A DNA stretch of 64,000 nucleotides from Blastococcus sp. TF02A-35. GTDB taxonomy: Bacteria > Actinomycetota > Actinomycetes > Mycobacteriales > Geodermatophilaceae. The stretch lies in contig NZ_SPQP01000003.1 in NCBI RefSeq assembly GCF_004571075.1, positions 1-64,000 on the forward strand, in the 5' to 3' direction. Within the stretch, counting starts at the first letter, position 1; every line of letters starts with the position of its first letter. The notes below the pieces were generated by a model. The model was not told where the DNA came from, searched no databases, and saw only the letters and a program-made list of their open reading frames with translations. Both the position numbers and the translations under genes were made by a program. Of the stretch, positions 55,399 to 63,692 are shown piece by piece.

Positions 55399-56342
55399 CA
55401 CACCCCTCCCAACGAGTCCAGCCTGCGCAGGATGACACCCTCGCGCAGCGCCCACGGACCGATCCGCACGCACGGTACGTCCAGCGCACGCAGAGTTGCG
55501 GCAGCGACAACCGCTCCAGCGGGAACCTGGTGCGCGCGGTCGGCCGAGACGCCCGGCAGCTCGGCCAGGGCGGCCGACTCGATCCGCGACACGAAGCCCA
55601 CCACCTGGCCCAGCCCCACGGCGGTCAGCTCCCGCGGGACGCGCAGCCCGGCCGAGGACGGCGCGGCGCCCGCGAGGCGGGCGAGCGTGCGGAAGGTCTT
55701 GCTGGTGGCCACCACCAGGTCGGGGGCGCCCAGGGAGGTGATCTTCTCGGCGGCCGGCGCGAGCAGCTGCGCGGCGTGCTCGTCGAGCGCCTCGAGCGCG
55801 GCGAGGTCCGGGCGTCCGCCCTCGCGCGCCTGCGGGAGGAAGCGCCGGGTCATCCGGCCGGCGCCCAGCGGCAGCGACAGCGCCACCTCGGGGTCCTCGT
55901 CGATGCCGGCCGCGAGCTCGAGCGAGCCTCCACCGATGTCCAGCACCAGCAGCCGGCCCGCGCTCCACCCGAACCAGCGGCGGACGGCGAGGAAGGTCAG
56001 GCGGGCCTCGTCCTCCCCGCTGAGCACCTGCATCTCCACGCCGGTGCGCTCCCGGACGCGCTCCAGGACCTCCATGCCGTTCGCCGCCTCGCGGATGGCG
56101 GAGGTCACCAGGGCCATGAACTCGTCGCAGCCCTGCGCCTCGGCCTGCTCGCAGGCGTTCTGCACGGCGGTGAGCAGGGCCTTCTCCCCCGCCTTGGACA
56201 GCACGTCGTCCGGGCCGACGTGCTCGGCGAGGCGCAGCACCGACTTGTCGTCGTGCATGGGCGTGGGGTGCGCGCCGCGGTGCGCGTCGACGACCAGCAG
56301 GTGGACCGTGTTCGAGCCGACGTCCAGCACCCCGAGTCGCAT
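55398..56342 (-). CDS. Exopolyphosphatase / Ppx-GppA family
   Basis: 314 residues, the short actinobacterial type without the C-terminal HD domain. ATPase-fold motifs: VLDVGSNTVHLLVVDAHRG, catalytic Glu region VTSAIREAANG, EDEARLTFLAVRRWF and LLVLDIGGGSLELAAG. It hydrolyses polyphosphate or pppGpp. ATG 56342 is 6 nt after CAGACT, a possible leaderless start. Its location with senX3-regX3 and phoU fits phosphate metabolism. Confidence 0.92.
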   Translation of the reverse strand: MRLGVLDVGSNTVHLLVVDAHRGAHPTPMHDDKSVLRLAEHVGPDDVLSKAGEKALLTAVQNACEQAEAQGCDEFMALVTSAIREAANGMEVLERVRERTGVEMQVLSGEDEARLTFLAVRRWFGWSAGRLLVLDIGGGSLELAAGIDEDPEVALSLPLGAGRMTRRFLPQAREGGRPDLAALEALDEHAAQLLAPAAEKITSLGAPDLVVATSKTFRTLARLAGAAPSSAGLRVPRELTAVGLGQVVGFVSRIESAALAELPGVSADRAHQVPAGAVVAAATLRALDVPCVRIGPWALREGVILRRLDSLGGV

Positions 56343-56405
56343 GGGCACAGTCTGCCTGGCCCTCCCCCGACACTCGCGCCGAGCGGCGTCGGGACCGGGT
56401 CCTTC

Positions 56406-56411
56406 TAGGCT
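56406..56411 (+). promoter_or_regulatory. -10 element for the Cys-rich protein gene
   Basis: TAGGCT, 6 nt before the GTG start, with no ribosome-binding site: a leaderless-type promoter. The divergent ppx start is 75 bp away. Confidence 0.5.
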
Positions 56412-56417
56412 GGGCCG

Positions 56418-57230
56418 GTGCTGAACGAGCCGCCGGAGGAGGTCGGGCTGGACTTCCCCCGGGAGTGGGTGGAGTTCCCCGACCCGGCCGATCCCGAGCA
56501 CGTCGTGCGTGCCGACCTGACCTGGCTGACCTCGGCGTGGACGTGCGTCTTCGGCCGTGGCTGCGCCGGGGTGGTCGAGGGGCGCCCGGACGACGGCTGC
56601 TGCAGCCACGGCGCCTTCTTCACCGACGAGGACGACCTGCACCGCGTCACCGCCGCCGTCGCCGACCTGGCCGACGAGGACTGGCAGCTCGCCCCCGTGG
56701 GGCGCGGTGCCTGGACCGAGGAGGACGACGCGAGCGACGCCGAGGACGGCGTCCGGTCGCTGCGGACCCGGGTCGTCGACGGCGCGTGCGTCTTCCTGAA
56801 CCGGCCGGGGTTCCCCGGGGGCATCGGCTGCGCGCTGCACCGCATGGCGCTGCGCGAGGGGCTGCACCCGGTCACCACCAAGCCCGACGTGTGCTGGCAG
56901 CTCCCCGTGCGCCGGGAGCAGGAGCACGTCGACCGCCCGGACGGCACGCGGGTGCTGGTCTCCACCATCGGCGAGTTCGACCGCCGCGGCTGGGGCCCGG
57001 GCGGGCACGACCTGCACTGGTGGTGCACCGGGTCGCCGACCGCGCACGTGGCCCCCGAGCCGCTGGTGGACACCTACGCCGCCGAGCTGACCGCCCTCCT
57101 GGGCGGTCCGGCCTACGCCGAGCTACGCCGGCTGACCCAGCTGCGCCTCGACCAGGGCCTGGTCGCGCCCCACCCCGCCAGCCCCGCCCCGGTGCCCGTC
57201 GAGCTGCACCGGCGCCGACCGGGCACCTGA
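56418..57230 (+). CDS. Cys-rich protein of unknown function
   Basis: 270 residues with conserved-looking Cys/His groups: [68 protein letters not shown] and [13 protein letters not shown]. The order resembles proteins proposed to bind zinc or an Fe-S cluster, but no family name can be given. Soluble, no signal peptide. Its last 108 bp overlap the convergent regulator gene, so both 3' coding ends use the same DNA. GTG start 6 nt after TAGGCT. Confidence 0.8.
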   Translation: MLNEPPEEVGLDFPREWVEFPDPADPEHVVRADLTWLTSAWTCVFGRGCAGVVEGRPDDGCCSHGAFFTDEDDLHRVTAAVADLADEDWQLAPVGRGAWTEEDDASDAEDGVRSLRTRVVDGACVFLNRPGFPGGIGCALHRMALREGLHPVTTKPDVCWQLPVRREQEHVDRPDGTRVLVSTIGEFDRRGWGPGGHDLHWWCTGSPTAHVAPEPLVDTYAAELTALLGGPAYAELRRLTQLRLDQGLVAPHPASPAPVPVELHRRRPGT

Positions 57231-58190
57231 GCGGAAGGTCTGCCGGTAGGCGCGCGGGGAGACCCCGCGCCGGCGGGCGAACTGCTCGCGCAGCCCCGCG
57301 GCCGTGCCGAAGCCGACGAGCCGGGCGACCTCCTCGACCGAGGCGTCGGACTCCTCCAGCAGCGCCTCGGCGGCGTCGAGCCGCCGGCCCAGCAGCCACG
57401 CGTGCGGCGTGGTCCCCGTCGTCGCCTTGAACCGGCGGGCGAAGCTGCGCGGGCTCATCAGCGCCCGGCGCGCCAGCAGGTCGACGTTGATCTCCTCGGC
57501 GAGGTGCTGCTGCGCCCACTCCAGGACCGCGCCCAGCCGGTCGTCCTCGCAGGCGGCCACCGGGGCGTCGATGAACTGGGCCTGCCCGCCGTCGCGGTGC
57601 GCCGGCACGACCATCTCGCGGGCGAGCGAGTTGGCCGCGTTCGCCCCCCACTCCCGGCGGACCAGGTGCAGCAGCGCGTCCACGCCGGCCGCCGTCCCCG
57701 CCCCGGTGATGATCTGGCCGTTGTCGACGTAGAGGACCGACGGGTCGACCTCCAGGTGCGGGAAGCGGCTGGCCAGCTCGCCGGTCCACTTCCAGTGGGT
57801 GGTGACCCGCATGCCGTCGAGCAGCCCCGCGGCGGCGAGCACGAAGACGCCGGTGCAGTGGCTGACCAGCAGCGCGCCACGGGCGTGCGCGCGGCGGACG
57901 GCGTCCAGCAGCCGGGGCGAGGGGTCGGCGTCGAAGTCCTCCCACGCCGTGACGAGCAGGATGTCGGAGCGGTCGACGCGCTCGAGGTCGTGCTCGACGA
58001 GGATCCCGATGCCGGTGTCGGTCCGGCAGACACCGGGGTGCTCCGCGGCGATGCCGAAGTCGAAGCGCGGCAGCCCGAGCCGGGTGCGCTCGTAGCCGAA
58101 GACCTCGTTGCAGACGCCGAGGCCGAACGGGGCGACGAGCCGGTCGGCGACGATGACGGTGACCACCAGGGGACGGTCCGGGAGAGCCAT
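57123..58190 (-). CDS. GlxA-type AraC family regulator with DJ-1/PfpI domain
   Basis: 355 residues. N-terminal DJ-1-like sensor ([40 protein letters not shown] with the elbow Cys), C-terminal AraC tandem HTH ([60 protein letters not shown]). The final 35 residues (after YRQTFRSG) are Gly/Arg-rich and lie in the overlap with the Cys-rich gene. Ligand and targets unknown. ATG 58190. Confidence 0.9.
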   Translation of the reverse strand: MALPDRPLVVTVIVADRLVAPFGLGVCNEVFGYERTRLGLPRFDFGIAAEHPGVCRTDTGIGILVEHDLERVDRSDILLVTAWEDFDADPSPRLLDAVRRAHARGALLVSHCTGVFVLAAAGLLDGMRVTTHWKWTGELASRFPHLEVDPSVLYVDNGQIITGAGTAAGVDALLHLVRREWGANAANSLAREMVVPAHRDGGQAQFIDAPVAACEDDRLGAVLEWAQQHLAEEINVDLLARRALMSPRSFARRFKATTGTTPHAWLLGRRLDAAEALLEESDASVEEVARLVGFGTAAGLREQFARRRGVSPRAYRQTFRSGARSAPVQLDGHRGGAGGVGRDQALVEAQLGQPA

Positions 58191-58271
58191 GGCGGCAGCA
58201 TGGCAGAAAACATGCGCTAGCGGTCAGTCCTGCCACTCGTCCGGTGGTCGGGGCCGGGCCAGGCTGCTCCC

Positions 58272-58499
58272 ATGTTGCTGATCACCTGCCCCGTCACCCG
58301 GACCGACGAGCTGGTCTCCGACCGGCGCATCCGGTCGGTCACCAACCACCCGTCGCACATCGCGCTGCACGTCGAGTGCCCCTCGTGCGGCAGCGTGCAC
58401 ACCTATCGCACCGGCCGCCGCTGGACCGCGACGCGGGCTGCGCGCGCCGCCTCGGTCGACGCCGCCGCTCGCCGTGCGGAGCACTCCGTCCCGGCCTAG
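58272..58499 (+). CDS. Small protein with a zinc-ribbon-like Cys pair
   Basis: 75 residues; LHVECPSCGSVHTYRTGRRW gives one CxxC and two nearby His. The Ala/Arg-rich tail is low-complexity. No ribosome-binding site; CAGGCT lies 6 nt before the ATG. Not recognised. Coding status is moderately supported by codon bias and the tight spacing to the next gene. Confidence 0.5.
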   Translation: MLLITCPVTRTDELVSDRRIRSVTNHPSHIALHVECPSCGSVHTYRTGRRWTATRAARAASVDAAARRAEHSVPA

Positions 58500-58509
58500 G
58501 CTCGAACAC

Positions 58510-58710
58510 ATGAGCGAATCGAGCGAGAACACCCAGCCGGCCGCGTCGCCGGAGAAGGACCCGGCCGACTGGGTGACCGGCGACGAGCCGGCCACCGGTG
58601 CCCAGAAGAGCTACCTGGAGACGCTGTCCCGCCAGTCCGACGAGGACGTCGACCCCGACCAGCTCACCAAGGCCGAGGCCTCGCAGAAGATCGACGAGCT
58701 CAAGAACTGA
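58510..58710 (+). CDS. DUF3072 family small protein
   Basis: 66 residues, acidic: DPADWVTGDEPATGAQKSYL, ETLSRQSDEDVDPDQLTKAE, ASQKIDELKN, the usual DUF3072 arrangement. Predicted small soluble helical protein. ATG at 58510 is 7 nt after TAGGCT (leaderless type). The convergent regX3 stop follows 4 bp later. Confidence 0.82.
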   Translation: MSESSENTQPAASPEKDPADWVTGDEPATGAQKSYLETLSRQSDEDVDPDQLTKAEASQKIDELKN

Positions 58711-58714
58711 GCCG

Positions 58715-59401
58715 TCAGGCCTCGAGCTTGTAGCCCAGGCCCCGCACCGTCAGCAGGTAGGTCGGGTTGGCGGGGTCGGGCTCGAGCTTGGCCCGCAGCC
58801 GCTTCACGTGGACGTCGAGGGTCTTGGTGTCGCCCACGTAGTCCGAGCCCCAGACCCGGTCGATGAGCTGCGAGCGGGTGAGCACCCGGCCGGCGTTGCG
58901 CATCAGGAACTCGAGCAGGTCGAACTCCTTCAGCGGCAGGGCCACCTGCTCGCCGTCGACCGCGACGACGTGCCGCTCGACGTCCATGCGCACGGGCCCG
59001 GCGGTCAGCACGCCCTCGGCCGACGACGACTCCGCCACCTCCCCGCGGCGGCGCAGCACCGCGCGGATGCGGGCGACCAGCTCGCGCGCCGAGTACGGCT
59101 TGGTCACGTAGTCGTCGGCACCCAGCTCCAGGCCCACGACCTTGTCGATCTCGCTGTCCTTCGCGGTCAGCATGATGATCGGCACGTTGCCCCGGGAGCG
59201 CAGCGCGCGGCACACCTCGGTGCCCGACAGGCCCGGCAGCATGAGGTCCAGCAGCACGATGTCCGCGCCGCCTCGGTCGTACTCGGCCAGCGCCTCGGGG
59301 CCGGTCGCGGCCACGACGGGGTCGAACCCCTCGCGGCCGAGCATGTAGGACAGCGCGTCGGAGAAGGACTCCTCGTCCTCGACGACCAGCACTCGGGTCA
59401 T
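58715..59401 (-). CDS. regX3: Response regulator RegX3 (OmpR family)
   Basis: 228 residues. Receiver domain with acidic pocket VVEDEESFSDAL, phospho-Asp in IVLLDLMLPGLSGTEV, Lys in DDYVTKPYSARELVARIR; C-terminal winged helix (LPLKEFDLLEFLMRNAGRVL, DTKTLDVHVKRLRAKLE, RGLGYKLEA). Controls phosphate-starvation genes with SenX3. ATG 59401 overlaps the senX3 stop (ATGA). Confidence 0.94.
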   Translation of the reverse strand: MTRVLVVEDEESFSDALSYMLGREGFDPVVAATGPEALAEYDRGGADIVLLDLMLPGLSGTEVCRALRSRGNVPIIMLTAKDSEIDKVVGLELGADDYVTKPYSARELVARIRAVLRRRGEVAESSSAEGVLTAGPVRMDVERHVVAVDGEQVALPLKEFDLLEFLMRNAGRVLTRSQLIDRVWGSDYVGDTKTLDVHVKRLRAKLEPDPANPTYLLTVRGLGYKLEA

Positions 59402-60600
59402 GAACGTTCGTTCTCCAGGGTCTGCGGAGCGGGGACGGGGTCTGTGGCGACCGGGTGGTCGGCAGGGCCGGCGAGCGGGATGCGGAGGGTGAAGGTCGAG
59501 CCCAGCCCCTCCTCGCTCCACACGCTCACCGAGCCGCCGTGGTTGCTGGCGACGTGCTTCACGATGGCCAGACCGAGCCCGGTGCCGCCGGTGCTGCTGG
59601 CCCGCGACTGGTCCACACGGTAGAAGCGCTCGAAGATGCGGTGCCGGTCGCTGCGCGGGATGCCGATGCCGCTGTCGGTCACGGCGATCTCGGCGAAGCC
59701 GGACCGCGACCGCGCCGCGACGGCGATCCGGCTCTCCCCGGTGCTGTAGGCGACGGCGTTGGCCAGCAGGTTCGTGACGGCGGTGGTCAGCTGGCTCTCC
59801 ACCCCGCGGACGACGAGGCCGGGCTGCCCGCCCAGGACGATGTCGAGCTGCTTGGCGCGTGCGGCGGTCCGCGTGCGGTCGACCGCCTCGGCGAGCACCC
59901 GGTCCACCTCCACCGGGGTCAGCTCGGGCAGCGGCTCGCCGCCCTGCAGCCGGGAGAGGTCGATGAGCTCGCGGACGAGCCGGCCGAGCCGGTCGGACTC
60001 GTGCGCGATCCGCGCGGCGAACCGCTGCACAGCCTCGGGGTCGTCGGCGGCGCCCTGGATCGCCTCCGCGAGCAGCGCCAGCGCACCCACCGGCGTCTTG
60101 AGCTCGTGGCCGACGTTGGCGACGAAGTCGCGGCGCACCGCCTCGACCCGCCGGGCCTCGGTCACGTCCTGGAGGACCAGGGCGACCGGTCCCGGGCGGG
60201 CGACCGTGCCGCTGTCCAGCCGCACCCCGTGCGCGCCCACCAGGCGGGGGCCCGAGCCCACCAGGTCGCCGGGCAGCCGCACGTCGACCCGGCGGCTGCC
60301 CGCGCGGCGCACGTCGCGGGCGAGCGTCAGCAGCTCGGGGACCAGCAGCCGGTCGCCCCGGACGATGCCGAGGGCCCGCGCGGCCGGGTTGGCCAGCAGG
60401 ATGGCGTCGTCGCTGCCCACGAAGACGATCGCGGGGTCGATGAGGTCGACCAGGCGGCGGGTCAGCGCCGCCTCCGGCGAGGTCATGACGACGTCGTCGA
60501 CGGAGGCCTCGCCCATGTCGGAGCGGAAGCGGAGGATGACGGTGGCGGCCACCACCCCACCGAGGAGGAGGCCGACCACCAGGGCGACCAGCGGACTCAC
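59398..60600 (-). CDS. senX3: Sensor histidine kinase SenX3
   Basis: 400 residues. One clear N-terminal membrane helix (VALVVGLLLGGVVAATVILR), a PAS-like domain (LIDPAIVFVGSDDAILLANP), DHp H-box RRDFVANVGHELKTPVGALALL, N-box TNLLANAVAYST, G boxes VTDSGIGIP and GGTGLGLAIVKHVA. Phosphate-responsive kinase, probably acting with PhoU. GTG start lies 7 nt after TAGCAT, so leaderless. Confidence 0.93.
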   Translation of the reverse strand: MSPLVALVVGLLLGGVVAATVILRFRSDMGEASVDDVVMTSPEAALTRRLVDLIDPAIVFVGSDDAILLANPAARALGIVRGDRLLVPELLTLARDVRRAGSRRVDVRLPGDLVGSGPRLVGAHGVRLDSGTVARPGPVALVLQDVTEARRVEAVRRDFVANVGHELKTPVGALALLAEAIQGAADDPEAVQRFAARIAHESDRLGRLVRELIDLSRLQGGEPLPELTPVEVDRVLAEAVDRTRTAARAKQLDIVLGGQPGLVVRGVESQLTTAVTNLLANAVAYSTGESRIAVAARSRSGFAEIAVTDSGIGIPRSDRHRIFERFYRVDQSRASSTGGTGLGLAIVKHVASNHGGSVSVWSEEGLGSTFTLRIPLAGPADHPVATDPVPAPQTLENERS

Positions 60601-60607
60601 GGCCCAG

Positions 60608-60613
60608 ATGCTA
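60608..60613 (-). promoter_or_regulatory. senX3 -10 element (leaderless)
   Basis: TAGCAT on the minus strand, 7 nt upstream of the senX3 GTG. The PHO-box-like repeats begin 37 bp further upstream, about where activator binding would be expected. Confidence 0.5.
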
Positions 60614-60649
60614 GGTGGGCGACGGCCCGGGAAGCGCCACGCCGCAAGG

Positions 60650-60701
60650 GTTCACCGCCCGGACGGGTCAGTGTTCACCGGAGGGTGGTGGCTCGTTCAC
60701 C
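60650..60701. promoter_or_regulatory. PHO-box-like array: three GTTCACC units
   Basis: GTTCACC at 60650, 60673 and 60695, spaced 23 and 22 bp, i.e. two 11-bp repeat units apart, on the plus strand. Intermediate units (GGACGGG at 60661, GGTGGTG at 60684) are degenerate. GTTCACC is the core of Streptomyces PHO boxes and of reported RegX3 sites. It lies between senX3-regX3 and phoU. Confidence 0.65.
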
Positions 60702-60770
60702 TGGCAGCGACCAGGCCGCTCCCGGGACCGCCTACCGTCGCCCGGGAACACCGACGAGAGGGACGAGAGC

Positions 60771-61433
60771 GTGCGCGACAGCTACCACGAGGAACTGGAC
60801 GACATCAACGCCTGCCTGGTGGGGATGGCCAACGCGGTCGGCTCCCAGATGAGCACGGCGACCACCGCGCTTCTCGACGCCGACGTCGAGCTCGCCGACC
60901 GGGTCATCGCCGGCGACGACGCGATCGATGCGACGCGGGAGAGCATCGAGCAGCGCACCTTCACCCTGCTGGCACGCCAGCAGCCGGTGGCGGGCGACCT
61001 GCGGACGATCACGACGGCGATGCGCATCGTCAGCGACCTGGAGCGGATGGGCGACCTCGCGGCGCACATCGCCAAGGTCGCACGGATGCGCTTCCCCGAC
61101 CACGCGGTGCCGCAGGAGGTGCGCCCGGCCTTCCTCGAGGCCGGCAACGTCGCCGAGCTGCTCATCACCAAGACGGCGACGGTCATCGCCAAGCACGACG
61201 TCGAGGCGGCCCGGGAGCTGGAGACCGACGACGACGCGATGGACCGCATCCACCGCGAGCTGTTCCGGCAGCTGCTGGGCGACCAGTGGCCGCACGGCAT
61301 CGAGTCGGCCATCGACATCACCCTGCTCGGGCGCTACTACGAGCGCTTCGCCGACCACGCGGTCAGCGTCGCCCGCCGGGTCTGCTACCTGGTCACCGGT
61401 GAGCGCTGGGAGCGCGAGCCCGCCGAGGCCTGA
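60771..61433 (+). CDS. phoU: Phosphate signalling complex protein PhoU
   Basis: 220 residues, two repeats of a three-helix bundle. Repeat signatures TAMRIVSDLERMGDLAAHIA and ITLLGRYYERFADHAVSVAR carry the E/DxxxD metal-binding sets. It links Pst transport to SenX3. GTG start with GAGAGGGACGAGAG upstream; TACCGT at about 60733-60738 may be its -10. No pst genes in the window. Confidence 0.95.
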   Translation: MRDSYHEELDDINACLVGMANAVGSQMSTATTALLDADVELADRVIAGDDAIDATRESIEQRTFTLLARQQPVAGDLRTITTAMRIVSDLERMGDLAAHIAKVARMRFPDHAVPQEVRPAFLEAGNVAELLITKTATVIAKHDVEAARELETDDDAMDRIHRELFRQLLGDQWPHGIESAIDITLLGRYYERFADHAVSVARRVCYLVTGERWEREPAEA

Positions 61434-61452
61434 GCGGCCCTGACGCGCCGTC

Positions 61453-61497
61453 GTGCGCCGTCACCCCTGCATCGGGCAGAGGGGTGGACGGGCGCAC
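61453..61497. terminator. Bidirectional terminator hairpin between phoU and gpmA
   Basis: A long stem: GTGCGCC pairs with GGCGCAC, GTC with GAC, ACCCCTGC with GCAG-GGGT (small bulge), loop ATCGG. It is centrally placed in the 77-bp convergent gap. Confidence 0.7.
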
Positions 61498-61510
61498 GGC
61501 GGCGCAGCCG

Positions 61511-62278
61511 TCAGCGCTTCCCCTGGTTCTTGACCGCCTCGATGGCGGCCGCGGCGGCCGCCGGGTCGAGGTACTGGCCACCCGGCTTCGTGGGCCGCAG
61601 GTCGGCGTCGAGGTCGTAGCGCAGCGGGACGCCCGTGGGGATGTTCAGCCCGACGACCTCGTCGTCACCCATGCCGTCGAGGTGCTTCACCAGGGCGCGG
61701 AGGCTGTTGCCGTGCGCGGCCACCAGCACGGTCCTCCCGGCCCGGAGGTCCGGCACGATCGCGTCGTACCAGTAGGGCAGCATCCGGACGACGACGTCCT
61801 TGAGGCACTCGGTGGCCGGCCGGGCCTCCGGGGGCAGGAAGGCGTAGCGCACGTCGCCGTCCTGGGAGAACTCGTCGCCGGGCGCGATGGGCGGCGGCGG
61901 GGTGTCGTAGGACCGGCGCCAGATCATGAACTGCTCCTCGCCGTACTCGGCGAGGGTGGCGGCCTTGTCCTTGCCCTGGAGCGCGCCGTAGTGGCGCTCG
62001 TTGAGCCGCCACGACCGCTTGACCGGGATCCACTGCCGGTCGGCGGCGGCGAGCGCCAGCTCCGCGGTGGTGATGGCCCGCTTCATCAGCGAGGTGTGCA
62101 GGACGTCGGGGAGCAGGCCGTGCTCGGCGAGCAGCTCACCGCCGCGGGCGGCCTCGGCGCGCCCCTTCTCCGAGAGCGGGACGTCCACCCAGCCGGTGAA
62201 GAGGTTGGCCTTGTTCCACTCGCTCTCGCCGTGGCGGAGCAGCACCAGCGTTCCCGTCGAGGTCGTCACGTCGGTCAT
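61511..62278 (-). CDS. gpmA: 2,3-Bisphosphoglycerate-dependent phosphoglycerate mutase
   Basis: 255 residues. [20 protein letters not shown] (catalytic His), [55 protein letters not shown] (second His). The C-terminal lid [13 protein letters not shown] is present. Glycolytic enzyme. ATG 62278. It sits beside phoU/senX3 as in M. tuberculosis gpm1 (from memory). Confidence 0.96.
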   Translation of the reverse strand: MTDVTTSTGTLVLLRHGESEWNKANLFTGWVDVPLSEKGRAEAARGGELLAEHGLLPDVLHTSLMKRAITTAELALAAADRQWIPVKRSWRLNERHYGALQGKDKAATLAEYGEEQFMIWRRSYDTPPPPIAPGDEFSQDGDVRYAFLPPEARPATECLKDVVVRMLPYWYDAIVPDLRAGRTVLVAAHGNSLRALVKHLDGMGDDEVVGLNIPTGVPLRYDLDADLRPTKPGGQYLDPAAAAAAIEAVKNQGKR

Positions 62279-62313
62279 CCTGCCCGACGGTGTCCGCGCA
62301 GGCAGCAGGGCCG

Positions 62314-63585
62314 TCAGGCCAGCGCCATCTCCCACTCGCCGTCGCGCGCCCGGCGGACGGCCGCGGCCACGACCTGGGCCGCCTCGCGGAGCTGCTCGTC
62401 GGTGTGGGTCGCCATGACGGTCAGCCGGAGGACGCCCTTGCCGCGCGGGACCGCCGGGTAGGCCACCGCGTTGGTGTAGACGCCGTCGTCGAAGCAGGCC
62501 CGCCAGGCGCCCGCCGTGACCTCCTCGGCCCCGGTCGGGACAGCGATGACCGCGCCGCGGCCGGGCACGGGCTGCGCGCCGGCGTCGGCGAGCGCGGTGC
62601 GCAGCAGCTCCCCGTTGCGCTGGAGCCGCGCGACCCGCTCGGGCTCGGCCCGCAGGATGCGGAGCGCGGCCAGGGCAGCGGCCACCGAGGCCGGGTCGTT
62701 GGCCGCGCTGAACACGTAGGGCATGGCCCCGGCACGGATGCCGTCGGCGGCGGCCCGCGAGGTCATGACGGCGCCGCCCACGCTGGCCAGCGACTTGCTC
62801 AGCGCCACGGTGACCGCGTCGACCCGGTCCAGCACGCCGAGCTGCTCGGCCGCGCCGCGCCCGCCGGCGCCGAGGACGCCGAGACCGTGCGCCTCGTCGA
62901 CGACCAGCCGGGCGCCGTAGCGGTCGCACAGCGCCACGACGGCGTCCAGCGGCGCGAGCTCACCGGTCATCGAGTAGACGCCGTCCACGACGACGACGGC
63001 CCCGGCGCGCGCGTCGAGCCGCTCCAGCCGGGCGGCCAGCGAGTCGAGGTCGTTGTGCCGCCAGCGCACGACGCTGCCCCGGCTCGCCGCGGCGGCGGCG
63101 TGCAGGCTGGCGTGCACGTGGGCGTCGACGAGCAGGACGTCCTCCGGCCCGCAGACCGTGGACAGCAGCGCGAGGTTGGCGTTGACCCCGGACGAGGTGA
63201 GGACCGCCGCCTCGGTGCCGTAGTGGTCGGCGAGCTCCTCCTCGAGCTCGAGGTGCAGCGCGGTGGTCCCGTTGAGCACCCGGCTGCCCGAGGCCGAGGT
63301 GCCGTACCGCCGCAGCGCCACCGCCGCCGCCTCGACGACCCGCGGGTCACCGGCCAGGCCGAGGTAGTTGCCGGTGCCCAGGTTGATGCGGGCGCGGCCG
63401 TCGGCGTAGGTGGTGACCGGCAGCGGCGCCCCGCCGGTGGGGACGGAGTGGGTGGCGGCCCCGGCGTCGCTGTGCGCGCGCAGCAGGGCGGCCAGCGGGT
63501 TCTCCAGCAGCGGCGCGAACGGGTCGCGACGGCCTCGCAGGGCTCCGGTCGGGTCGGTACGGGTGGCGGCCGGGCCGTCGGTCAC
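62314..63585 (-). CDS. Alpha-oxoamine synthase family PLP enzyme
   Basis: 423 residues, class II aminotransferase fold. [80 protein letters not shown] and the PLP Lys in [17 protein letters not shown]. The KSLASVGG context is nearer serine palmitoyltransferase/KBL-like enzymes than BioF. It condenses an acyl-CoA with an amino acid; substrate unknown. GTG 63585 has GGGAG 8 nt upstream; GTG 63600 is an alternative. 35 bp upstream of gpmA. Confidence 0.85.
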   Translation of the reverse strand: MTDGPAATRTDPTGALRGRRDPFAPLLENPLAALLRAHSDAGAATHSVPTGGAPLPVTTYADGRARINLGTGNYLGLAGDPRVVEAAAVALRRYGTSASGSRVLNGTTALHLELEEELADHYGTEAAVLTSSGVNANLALLSTVCGPEDVLLVDAHVHASLHAAAAASRGSVVRWRHNDLDSLAARLERLDARAGAVVVVDGVYSMTGELAPLDAVVALCDRYGARLVVDEAHGLGVLGAGGRGAAEQLGVLDRVDAVTVALSKSLASVGGAVMTSRAAADGIRAGAMPYVFSAANDPASVAAALAALRILRAEPERVARLQRNGELLRTALADAGAQPVPGRGAVIAVPTGAEEVTAGAWRACFDDGVYTNAVAYPAVPRGKGVLRLTVMATHTDEQLREAAQVVAAAVRRARDGEWEMALA

Positions 63586-63692
63586 AGGTTGCACTCCCAC
63601 ACTTTGGACCGCGCGGATCCCCTCGCCGCGCGGTTACCCGGCCAGCCTGTGCGGATCGTGACTGAGCGTCAACGGTCTGGCGCGTGTTCACC

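Noticed and set aside
63686-63692. Single GTTCACC near the end of the window
   Set aside because: An isolated copy, with no second unit 11 or 22 bp away, adjacent to the stop of the MFS gene. Not enough for a PHO box.
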